A stretch of DNA of 64,000 nucleotides from Oryzias latipes (taxonomy: Eukaryota; Chordata; Actinopteri; Beloniformes; Adrianichthyidae). The notes beneath the pieces are model-generated. The model was not told where the DNA came from, did no database searches, and saw only the letters and a list, made by a program, of their open reading frames with translations. Below are positions 38,395-50,200 of this stretch, piece by piece (the first letter of the stretch is position 1; each line of letters starts with the position of its first letter). A program made the translations under genes and the position numbers. The stretch covers positions 19,872,604 to 19,936,603 of the forward strand of contig NC_019871.2 of the NCBI RefSeq assembly GCF_002234675.1, given 5' to 3'.

Positions 38395-41300
38395 GTACTT
38401 CATAGCAGGTTCTCTGATTATTTCAGGACTGTTGCCTGGCAGACACACACCACCATTCTGTCTCGTTAGAAACCAGCAAACTTCCTCTAAAAGCCACAGT
38501 AAATCATCTCAGCATCATTGCACATTTTTGGACTTACAGTGTTTCCTAGGTTCTTCAGTCCCACCAGGCCTTGGGTACTCTTGGAGTTCTGAAAAAAAAA
38601 AAAGGTTCTTCATAAGACTGCTGGATGGATTAAGAATTTATAGACAAACCAGTTCTGATTTTGCAGAGGAGACAGGTGGAGAATTGGTTTTTCATTCACA
38701 TAAACAGATATTTTCTTGCAGCATAACAAGGGTTTTCACAGCTTATTGATTAGACAGAACCAGTATGCATGGAAGGAAGTATACACAGATCAGAAAGTAG
38801 ATTATTTGGTAAAACGTGAACATAAAAACAACTGACAGAAAAACTCAAAGGAAAAACCCAAAGTTCCCTAACCTCCAAAGAAAAGACTGAAAACGGAATA
38901 AATAATTAATTTGAAGGATTATTTGTGTAAAAAGGAAAAAGCACAAGAACCTGTCACAAATAACTACATTACTTATTGCAGCTGAATGACATTATATAAG
39001 TTGAATGGTTATGTAACTGAGGAGTGAGTGGATTAGGGGGCCTCGGCCACCAAGCAGAGTACAGTTAGAAACCAAACATGATTCCAGTGAGAATTCATTA
39101 AGAAACATCCCATCAAAGCACCTCCAGCTGCTGTTTTTAACACCCGTGTTCCCTGTAACAGCAACACACACAACCTTCACACATTCAAACTGGGGAAGCA
39201 GAGATCCGGGAGGAAACACGTTACAGTGAGAACCAGAACTTCTGTGCTGAAAGAAGCTCACCTGATCACTTGATCTGACCCCCTGCTGACATATGACCTG
39301 CACACAGGGTTCCTGTTACCCCGGTAACACACTGTGTTTCAGAACCACAGAACTGAACACAGAACAAAAACCCACGTTAGGGAGCAAAAGAGCCTAACAA
39401 CCACTAAACACCAGGAGGTTAGAGTTCTGTCTGACTCCTGAAAGACTTTTCCACAACAAGCTGCATTTATTCTGTTTCACTCTGCAGGATTCCAATCCCA
39501 TAAAACGGGGTACTTTGATGCTGGGGACCCTCGAGGATGAGCTTTTCTGAGTCAGTCCAGAAACCATGCAGGGAAAAGTCCTCTTAGTGATCTGATTTCT
39601 CACAGAGGAAACAGATTTCCTGAACTGACAGACTGCTGATCTGCTGTTAGCGCTCTGATGCAAATACAAACACCTTCACTTTACACACCATCCCATTAGG
39701 ATGAAACTCCTCAGCTGTGATGTCAGTCAGACTGTTTACCATCACTTTTCTGTAGCTCCTTCAATATATCCTCATTTAGGTTTAAGCAATGCAGTTTGAA
39801 AGGAATACATATGAATTTGATTAAGTTATAATATTTACACCATCCACTGATGTTCTTTATCTTGAGGGGGGTGTGTGTCTTTGTTGTGACTCCATGTGAT
39901 GCGTCACACACTGTTACTAGAACAAGTCAGGATTGTTAGGTTCTGTTTGATCACCAGAGGCCTGTTCTCTGCTGGTCTCCACTGGTCTGGTGTTCCACGT
40001 CAGCTGGAAGAGTGGAGATTGGAAGCATTTGATGGAGGAGCAGGAAGTGACGAGTCCTCTAAATTTGAAACACGGGTTGACCTGCAGACATGAAGGCTCA
40101 TCAATGACCCTCATGAATGAAGGAAGCAATCTGTCTGTAGCTGTTGATGCCCACATCCATGAAGTCTGGGTGAAAGTTCAGATTGGAAGGCCTATTTTCC
40201 TAAAAGAAATCTCAAAATCTGTTTTGAAAACATCTGAATCTGCAGTAAATTTAAAATGTTTCAGGCACGTTTGTCTTCTCAACAGTCAGATTGTGTGACC
40301 TCAGATTGAAGCCATTTCATCTCCAGAAAAGCTCCATTTCCAGGATGAGTTTAAAGCACGTGGAAGCAGAGATCAGAGAGTTTCCTGCAGCTGAAGCCAT
40401 CAAGCGTCACATGATCAGAAGCGTGTTCCTTTTATTTCTTACTAATGTGTGCCTGCAGCTCATCTCATTACAGATACATAAAGAGCTTTTTATGTTACAT
40501 AAACAAGCCCCGCCATCTGTCTCCTACACAGCAGTAATAGAGGGTCGTAGCGTGAGCAGAGAAAACTTGACTGTTTAATTAACTCCAGCTTATCCGAGTC
40601 CTTTGTTCGGAAAGTTCCCTGCAGAGATTCTGGCGTTTTATTAGGGTAGCATCAAAGAGCCTTTTCCTGCCTCGCGCCCATCAGCAGTGTTTCAGGACAG
40701 GAAGCCACTCCGCTTTCCTTCATATTCTGATGTGCACGCTCAGACTCCAGCACAGGAATGTGTGAGCCTGCCTTGGCTGCTAACTGCTGAGTAATGCCAC
40801 TGCTGCAACCGAAAATAGCACGCCAGCCGTTATTAACAGCTGCTCGTCCACACAATTGGCTGCTGCTTCAGCCGGCCCACCGTGCGTCAACGCCGTCACA
40901 TTCACACGTCTTCCTCCATAGCAACGCCTCTTTTCTGACTTTATCCATGAAGCGGGCAGCTGGAGGACAGGGTGACTTCACGACGGGGGGGTTCAAAGAG
41001 GGGGTGATGATTCCATGGAGGTGTGGACGTTCACAAAGACTTTGACATCAGCGGAAAACAGAAGCGGCCAAATAAAGACCGCCAATTGACAATAATTAGG
41101 AAATGCTGTTGTGGAGTTTTATCAAACTAGTGAGAGAAAAAAAGAACTACGCCATAAATATAGCATCCTCTGGAAAGTCCTGGTAACCATTAACACATCC
41201 ATTCTGCTAAATTCATTCTTATGGTTTCATGATGCTTTGCATGATGCAAACTGAGAGCAGGTTTTAACAAAAGCTGGACTTATGGCGTTCACTAAAAGCC

Positions 41301-44292
41301 ACTAATGCCGCCATTTTGAGGGAGTTGGAAGCTTTGCTAGAGACGGAGCAAAAAGCTTTTAATGTGGCTGTTGTGGAAAATCTGCTGCAGACGTTAGTTT
41401 GGTGAGGAGTTTGGCCTTCATAGCATCTCTAAGGTGCCAAAGAACCAAACGGTTCAGTCCCACAACTTCAACCTAATTGGGTAAATAAAAGGCCTTTTTT
41501 TCATGCAAATTGACTCTTTAGGCAAAAGATTTGACATATAAATAGATATTTATAAAAATTTTTGACATCATTTTAGTAAGTGAAATAAAAGTGTTAAATT
41601 GAGATATTGAGATTTTTTTGATGTGATTTGTTTCTCTGTGATTTTTTTCCCCTTTTAGAACAGAATTCCTCCTATGAATCGCTGCTGAGCAATCAATCCT
41701 CCATAAGGTGGAGCTGCAGCCTCCAGAATGACTGATGTCAAATCCCTTCATTTATTATAAGAACTAAAGTTCTAAGACAAAAGCAATCTGGTTCAGACGT
41801 TGAACTAACTGATTTGACTGATTTGACTTGATCAGAAAACACATGTCTGCTTTCTACACATCTCTTAAAAGTTTCCAAAAACAAAGATGTGAAAAGAACT
41901 GAAATCAAATATTTTAACTCTTTCGAAAACTTAGACTGTTGGAAGAGTGAGGATTAATGAGTATCTCTGTACAACAGAAAGGAACCAGCATATTAGTTTC
42001 TTGTTTCAAGCTGACAGATGAAAAGCTGTGAGTTGTTTGCCTGAATGACCTCAAATATAAAAACTGGAAGAAATTTATTTTAACCCAAACCAGTTTTTTT
42101 ATAGTGACTCAGCTCATTATATTTATTGATTTTTTTGCATCCATCTCTTTTCTTAACCCACTATATCCCCTTTAGGGTCACAGGGTGTTAAAGCTGTTGA
42201 CTGTTGGCCTGTTTGTTGCAGGGCTTTTCCTATTGTATAAAACACCAAAATCATTGGTGGACTTTCTAAAACAGATGATGAGTTTGTAACAGTGTTCTTT
42301 TCAAAATTGAGTCCGGCACTTTTGCTTCCATCTGCTCATAAAGTAAACATTCACCCCAGCAGCAGCAGGAGGCCAGGGTTTGCCTGGTGGTTCGGGCTTC
42401 CACTTGTCAGTGGTGTGTTTTCTCCATTGTTCTGACTGGTCAGGTAGTCAACCTTCAGTGCCACAGGAGAAATATTTCCTGAAACGTATGTAACACTTCT
42501 TGTTTCTTGAATCAAAGCACATTAAATAGAACCCATCATGTGCTTATAGCTGCCTGGTTCGAGGAATCAGAGGCCTGTTTCACATACTCGATCCATTGTG
42601 AAAAAACCCACTGTGTTATAACATAAGAGCATGTGACCATAAAGCACTGGCGAGTTATGCAACCGGTTTTCCTCACACAACTCTGCTGGTTTCACCAGGA
42701 GGACATATTAGGAGGACTGCGACTAACGTTTCGCTGTTGCCTGATGTCAACACCAGCTTTTGTCCATTACTGACAAATCATGACATTTTCTAAACAAGCA
42801 CGTGCAAACATTCAACGCATTCTGGGAGACTCAAACTGTGACCACAGCATATTATATATGCATTTCTATATCAACATTTATACTATGGATGGGTTGAAGA
42901 GTCAAGCATTGTTACCATGGGTAGATCAACGGGACTAGTTTTTGTTAGACATGGACAAAGCGTACAGAGCTGCTGGACTGATCCTGCTGTGTGTAAAAAA
43001 GCACACATCAGATGGAAGTCTTCATGGTTAAATGTGCAAACGAAGAAGCCAAAGAACACGGATCTGTAATCTGCAAGGAGCGAAGAAACAGGAGGACAGG
43101 AGGAGCAGGTGACAACCAAAAGGACAGCCATGCCTGCAGAGCTGCTGGACAGGACAGGACAGGAGTGGATTCTAGCAGTTTATTACATAACAGAGGCTGG
43201 CAGTGGCAGCAGCAGCAGTTACACTGAAGAAAAGCAGCATGAAAGAACCGCACGTGCACGCGCGCACGCACGTGCACCAGCAGAACAAGCCGTAAGACGT
43301 GCCCTGCATTTCTTCTATGCTTGATGTCCAGATAAATCCAGGTGACATTGAGGAGCCACATTGAACGTCAAGCCTTATTTACAGAGCGCAAACAGTTGTT
43401 TAACTAAGTCAAATGCAGGGACGCCGTGACACAGAAAAAAGCCGATTAATAGACATAAATATAAAATGCCTGTCTTTAAAAACGGATCATGCAGATTTGC
43501 GTCAAACATCACAGTTGTTTCTGTCTGGGGTAAAGAGCGCGCGCCCTTTACGGCATCAGAGGTCTTCTGAACATTTTGTTCCCGGCCGTTCAGGTGGAGC
43601 GCGGAGGGATGGCATCCTCCCTGACGGGGATGCAGGAGGCCCGGACACACCTCCACCTGATCCCCGCTATACGGCGGGAACAGCGGAATGCTTCGGAGCG
43701 GGACGGGGATTAGAGGCGGTTATATAAACGGTGACCCGCCGGTCTGCGGGGCCGGGCTCACCGCACGACGGGCGGCTTAAGGCAGGCTGACGCACTTCAC
43801 GTTCAAATAAAGGGAAACCGGCTATTTATAATAGAAAAAATTGGACCCGTTTTACCGTTGCCAGAAAAACAGCATCAAAGACTCAAGAGCGACTGAACAG
43901 GTGTCTCATTTAGTAAATGGTGAGTTATGAAATGCAGTTGTAAACGCAACAGTCTGAGTCCAGGTGTGAATAAAAAGGAGAACCGACTCCTGCGCTGTGT
44001 TTAGAGTTTTTAGGAATATTTCTCTGTGACCGCAAATACAAAACATAGTTTAACAAACTAAAAACATTAAACACAACACTTATTGACTCATCGAAGAAGC
44101 AGAGCCGGGACACGAAGGCTTTTTCTTGTGTCTTACCTTCGCCTGGTTAATAATAAGACCCACGAAAGTGGAGACGAGCACTGAGCCCGGCATGCTGCCT
44201 TTCCTCCGCATCTCCTGCTTCAGGAATGGGAAGGCGGCCGCGGGCGGCTCCTCGGGAACCGTCACGGTGTAGGACTGCCGGATGCTCGGCAT
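34228..44292 (-). CDS. usp2: Ubiquitin-specific peptidase 2, short isoform (USP2b-type)
   Basis: Alternative first coding exon 44292-44137 (52 codons, ending AAG|GTAAGA in phase 0) joined to the same catalytic exons from 38588 on, giving 397 aa (human USP2b 396). The exon-specific N-terminus ([19 protein letters not shown], then [12 protein letters not shown]) matches the mammalian short isoform (SYTVTLPEDPPAA, STFVGLLLNKAK). Its conservation from fish to mammals argues that the alternative start is functional. The exon lies in GC-rich DNA inside the long isoform's intron, which implies its own promoter. Catalytic Cys is about residue 70 in this form. The separate promoter suggests different control of the two isoforms. 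Confidence 0.94.
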
Positions 44293-47200
44293 GCTCCCGC
44301 TCGGAGCTGATCTGTCCGAGCTGCTCAGAGGTCAGTGAACGGAGCGCTGCTAGTTACTGTCGCTTTTCTATCGTCCCGGTAACTGACGCGGTTCAACGGT
44401 GTAACACAGCATTTACCACCGGGTGTCTTTCACCGCAGAAATGAGCACAAATGAAGGACCTGTGGCATTTCGTTAGGTTTAACTGTTTTGAGTAATAGCA
44501 CCAATAATTAACTAAGTAAAAAAAAGAATTATAAACATAAAATAGTCACTGATTTCATTCTCATTGTATGAAGATGGAAGCAGTGAAAGTTCAGTTTATA
44601 AGCGGTTCCGCTGTTAATGGTAAATGACATGAACCGGCTCCCATTTGGTTTTACAGGAACAAAGCTCCGCCCCTTCTACAAGTTACGTCAGAGCCCACCT
44701 CCGACCGCTCTGTCTACGTCACAGCGCATCCTTTCCACGCGGCTGTAATCTCAAGACTTTTTTTTTTTGTTTTTTGTTTTTTTGTAATCTCAAGACTGAC
44801 TTCGGCCAAACTAGAACCGTGTACCGTAGCACCGACACGAAACCTCAGATCCCTCCACGTTTATTCATGTTTTCAGTTCATTTTTGACATTTAGTTCCTG
44901 TCACTAAGCCACGCCTCCTGCCTCTCTTACAGCCACCAATCCTGACAGAAAGATCTGGAAATGAGCAAAAGAAAACTCTGGAAAGAAATATATTGTATAA
45001 TAAATGAAAGGTAAAAGTATTAGGCCCATCACAAAATAAGTAAAATAAATACCTATCAGAATAAAGTTGGAAAATTATGAGAAAAAACTACCAACAATTT
45101 TGCAGAATAAAGTTGTAAATTTATGCTTCAAAAAAGTCTTAATTTTACAAGTAAAATACTTGCTTTTTTTTTCTCAAAGAAAATGCTACATTTAGTTTTT
45201 AAAATGTTTCAACAAAGAGAATCAAATATTAAGGTTATGTTGAAGAGAATTTAAAATATCAAATGGACATCACACTGCTTAAGAATCTTGCAAAATGTGC
45301 TTTAATTTTTTGTGTGGTAAATATGCTATTTAATTTTCATGAATTTACAACTTCATTTCCAAAAAGCATAACTTTCTCCTTGTAAAAGTACACATTAAAA
45401 AAAAAAAACATTTACGATTTTATTCTCAGACTTTTTAAGAAAACAAATGTGTGACTTTCTCACAAAAGTTCTTTGCTCATAACTTTTAAAAACTTTATTC
45501 TCATTCATTTTTTTTTATGGTGGTCCTAATATTATGTTGTTCAATAGGAGCAGAGGTGCAAGACGATAGATATGAGATGGACTGTGACTACAGATGAAAA
45601 ATGAACTTCACTAAACTCAAAGCTTGACCTACAACAAAAAACCCATGAAGACACCAACCCTCACAACAGATGTTATTATGGAAAACAGGTACCCCAAAAT
45701 AATCGGCTTAGAAAAATACAGTGAAATCTGAGTGTTATGGGCTGAGCTCTAAATTAACTTTTTTTCTTATAACAGTGATGGACCATAGAAACTGGAAAAT
45801 AACTAATAAGGTGTAAAGCGACTGATTATTAATTGACCTTAACAGTCTTACGTTCATTTCATTTCACATGCAGCTGATGAGACTCCATCAGATTTGAGCG
45901 TGTTCCTATTGATACTATTACAAAATAAAACAATAAAATCAGTCTGATCTTGAGATACAGTGTTCAGGAGCTACAGCTGGGTTTCAGACGTGGAAAAGGA
46001 ATCATTCAGGTGTTTTTTTAAGTCTATGATAGCACATAGTACTGTGTGTGCCGGCATGTGTTTGCAGACCTGACACAGGTGGTCTGTCAGACAAAAGGAG
46101 TTTTGTTAAATCAGACTTTTCATGTGAAGGTGTTTGGGAACAGCTGTGATTGATCCATGTAGATAAGTAGGTCAGACGTTTGTTGAGGTTTTTGTCTGAT
46201 GTGCTGCATTTTAAGACTACCCATGAGGAAAAGAGAGCTGTGATCAGCATTTTTTTTAAATGAATAAAGTAGCAGGACGCAGCTGAAGAGCAGCTCATTG
46301 CATCAGGGGTTTCTGTCCCTCTGAAAGAAATGATCAGGATTTGCTTTATTTGACCAGGAATCTGGTGTGAAGTCAAAGCAGTGCAGCATGAACTCCACAA
46401 CAGTCTTATGACCCAGATAACAGTCTGTGTGTACACAACTAGAATCAAGTGAGAACATTCCATCATAAGGCTAAGTGTGCTACACGTGCACGTGTGTATG
46501 CATGCATGTGTGTGTGTGTGCATGCATGTGTGTGTGTGTGTGCATGCATGTGTATGTGTGTGTGTGTGTGCATGCATGTGATGTGTGTCGGTCTAAACTT
46601 TCTTCACAGTGCGAATTACACGTTTTCAATAATCAAATCCAGAAAACGTTAAAAAGTCGGGAAGTTTGGATTTTTACTCTTGTGATGAAAGTATTAGCTC
46701 AGACATGGGTTAGAATTAAGTCAGGAGGCCAACGGGTGTACTCATAATACTTAAAATAGGGTATGAGGCTGGGCTAAGCGTTGAGTGACAATTGGAAAAT
46801 AGCCTTGTTGTAACAACAAAACAGTCTTTCCAGCAAAGTGCCAGGAAAACAATTTCTTTTCCACCATAAAAGCTGTCCAGTCAGTGATGTTCACTGCAAA
46901 AGTGGACAGCAGCAGGAAGACCCACAGAATTTCTTCAACACACATTGAGAGTGGATCAGTGTATTGTTGAAACTGATGTCCAGAGCCCACAGGGAGTCCT
47001 GCAGTTGGTGAAGCTCACGGTCCAGCATGAATGTTAGTTTAACCAGGACTCTTCTCTCTCCCACGTCCCTGACTGACTGCAGAGGACAACCCCGGACAGA
47101 GCTAGACTTTTTGAAGACTTAATCCAATGTTTTTTCCCTCCTTCTCTGAGCTGTTGGCTTTACAGGGCATGCTCTGCAGGGTGGCTGATGCCCTTAAAGA

Positions 47201-50200
47201 CATGGAAGGTCTGGAGAATTACCCCCTCACCCCCAAAGACTGGAGTCTTCTCATCAAAAAGGGTCTGCATCAGGCCTTCATGAGCAGATCATTCGAGCTA
47301 TTAGTCCTGTCCAGTTTATTGCTCAAGTGAACCTTCAGGCACTCCTCATAAGAGTTCTCTGCCTCAAGTTGTGTCTGAATTCCTTCACTACTCACTACTT
47401 AGTGCACTATATAGTGTGTTTGATGTTTTGCAGAGCCGTCCAAATCTACAATTCCAAAATTAAGTGCCCTAGTAATTTTCCAGAAGTCTTTGCAAAAAAC
47501 CAGTGTGCATCAACGCTCACTAGATTAGGTATGAGGTATAAGACCCTTAATGCATTGCGTTGGAACAATTTTTTTGAGAAATTGTATGTCAAATAATATT
47601 TTTATAAACCAGCCATTCATCATCAGAACACAGCAATTTCATGAAAAAGTTATTTTAAATTTTTGTATTTATTAGGTTTTTACTTTGGGAAAACAGTGAC
47701 GTCATGTTTCCTGTGAAAAAAAAAAAGAGCATCTGTTCGAATTGCTTTTAATATTTAGGGCACTAGATAGTCCTGTACTATAAAGCTTTGTAGTAAATAG
47801 GATATAGGGAGGGAATTTGGACATAGCCTATTGTATGTGTGCATTCCTTGGATGTTCTCTGATAAAAGGTTAGGCCCGCCCACATTGAGGGGGTCTCCAC
47901 ACCGCAGGTTAGGAGATCATACAGTCCCTGTCTCTTATAAACTGGGGTGTGTTTGTGAGATATTGTGGTCTACACTATACTAAATCAGGGTCCACACCTT
48001 TCCTCTCAAGAGTTAAAAGCGCTTGAGAAGTAACAAAAATAGGACTGCAGATCTGCTTCAGGCGAGGCAGACCACCACCATTATCTGCAAAGTCTTCATT
48101 AGGTTGGAAACAATGGCATTGCATCAGAAGATGTTCAGATCTTTCCTCAGCATCAGCCCTCAGCTCCACCTTGCTTCCTAATCTACAACCTCTCTTCTTC
48201 GCCTTTAGATGACCGTGGCAATCCACGGTTTGTTTTTCAGAAAATGGAGGAAACAGTGTTTTCAAAACAGAAGCCTCTGTAGTCAGCGATGCGGTCTGTG
48301 ATGACTCTGATGTCTTCTCCATGTGGGTGGTAGAGCTCTGATCATAGTGGTGAACATACACTGATTCATAAAGATAAAGTCCTGAAGCAACTTTATCAAA
48401 AATATACAATGATACAGTGTTCATTGTACAGCTGTTATAATCTACCAGTTTAAAGTGACAAAATCTAATAAAGAGATTAAATTACATTTATATTCAACAA
48501 ATAGCTGTATTTTTAAGCTGACTAGTTTTATTGTCTTATTTCAAACATTACACAAAAAGGAAGCAGTGAAGAATAGGGAAGGTTTAATAGAAGATTCCGA
48601 GGGATTGAAAACAGATCTAAAGTCTAAAGAACATACCAACTTCAATTTGTGATAGATCAATTACAGAAAACTTTTAAATCTTTATTCATTTGATCTAGAT
48701 CGGCTCTATTTTTAGAAGAAAATGTTTTATTTAGATTTGTTTGGTTAAAATTACCAAACAGGGGGCATTGTTAAAAAGCATTTTTGTTTGTTAAAAAATG
48801 CCTGAAACCAAAAGCCTGAGCAAAGAAATCTAAAGTTGAAACCGACCTAATAATGTGCAGAAAACAGACACATTCAAGCCCACTGATCTTTTGGTATTTG
48901 TTGGCATCTGGTTTGTATAACGGAGCATCTAAAAATGAGACTAAGAAAACCAAAGTCGGAAAAACAAAATTTCCCACTAAATGTAGAATAGAAAAAAGAT
49001 GGAAACAACCCAATTTATAGAGGCGTACAGATGATAAACAGGGAGTAAAAACAATACAACAAATCATATATCTAACAAAAACAAAAAACGCTACCAAAAA
49101 ATGTATTCTATTGTCAAAAAATCCAACATGGTGGATGGAGATTGCAACCCAATGTAAGTTTTTTGAGTCTAACATTTTCAAAATGTTGTGTTTTCAAAAA
49201 CCTGTCCCAATCATTTAACAGAGAACACAGTTATCCTTCGACCTAACTTATCCAAAGATTTGCTTAATGATATTTGGATGACCCATTATTAGATTTACAT
49301 GAAAATCAGATGGAATCATCAAAGTTTGGTGCTCTGTGACTTTAGACTTCAAGAAAAAAAAAAAAGATCATTAAAGTTTTTAACTGTAATCAATCCATTG
49401 GTGTGGTGAATAACACAGAACTTTATTAAGACAGCTTAAAGCAAAGGTCTAAAGGATGAAAGACAAACGGTCTGAACTCGTTTTGGCACTTTTGTACTAC
49501 CGTAGTTCTTCTCATGAACCCATTCATTCATAAAGTGTTCCCTTGTTTACTGTGGGAATGTGTTCCATAAATAACCCGTGAAATAAGTCTGCAAAGTAGG
49601 ATTACAGATGTTTTAATGCTGTAAAACTCCTCACAACACAGTTTTACACTCTTCTTAGACAGACATGAACATTTTCACACTTTCTGTCTTGTTTAAAAAA
49701 GTTCAAAATTCAAAGACTTGAAGAAAAATAAGTCTAGAATTATAGAATGAAAACAAAGATCTGCTTACAATGAAAATTTATGTAACTCTGTAAAGCTGTC
49801 ATTGTACAGAAGACCCAACAGTGCGTTGTTTATTTTTTATTTCTATTATTTTTTCCTCATACCCACAGCCACACATAAAGACCTCAACACTGATACAGGC
49901 CAACACAGGGGGTTCTGAACCTGTGAACCCTGTAAATCTAATAACCCCACCAGTTTTCCAGAGCCACACCCAGAACAGAGCAATGGGGCAAAAGTTGTCT
50001 AAATACAATGTTGACCCAAAACCAGCCAAAGGGAGCTTTGGATTGTGGTGCGGGCAAAAAGGGGGTTGAAACAAACGCTACTATTGTTTTCTCCAAAAGC
50101 TGCCAATAACCAGAGTGTGAGGTTATAATAATCTCCTGTTTAAGCTGTTAACACTTTCTAATAGTTTAAAGAAAAGCAATAATTTAGTTAGATTAGCAAA

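Noticed and set aside
46002-46577. 191-codon minus-strand frame beginning with His/Thr repeats
   Set aside because: Start lies in a TG/CATG microsatellite and the remainder shows no recognisable domain or splice context.
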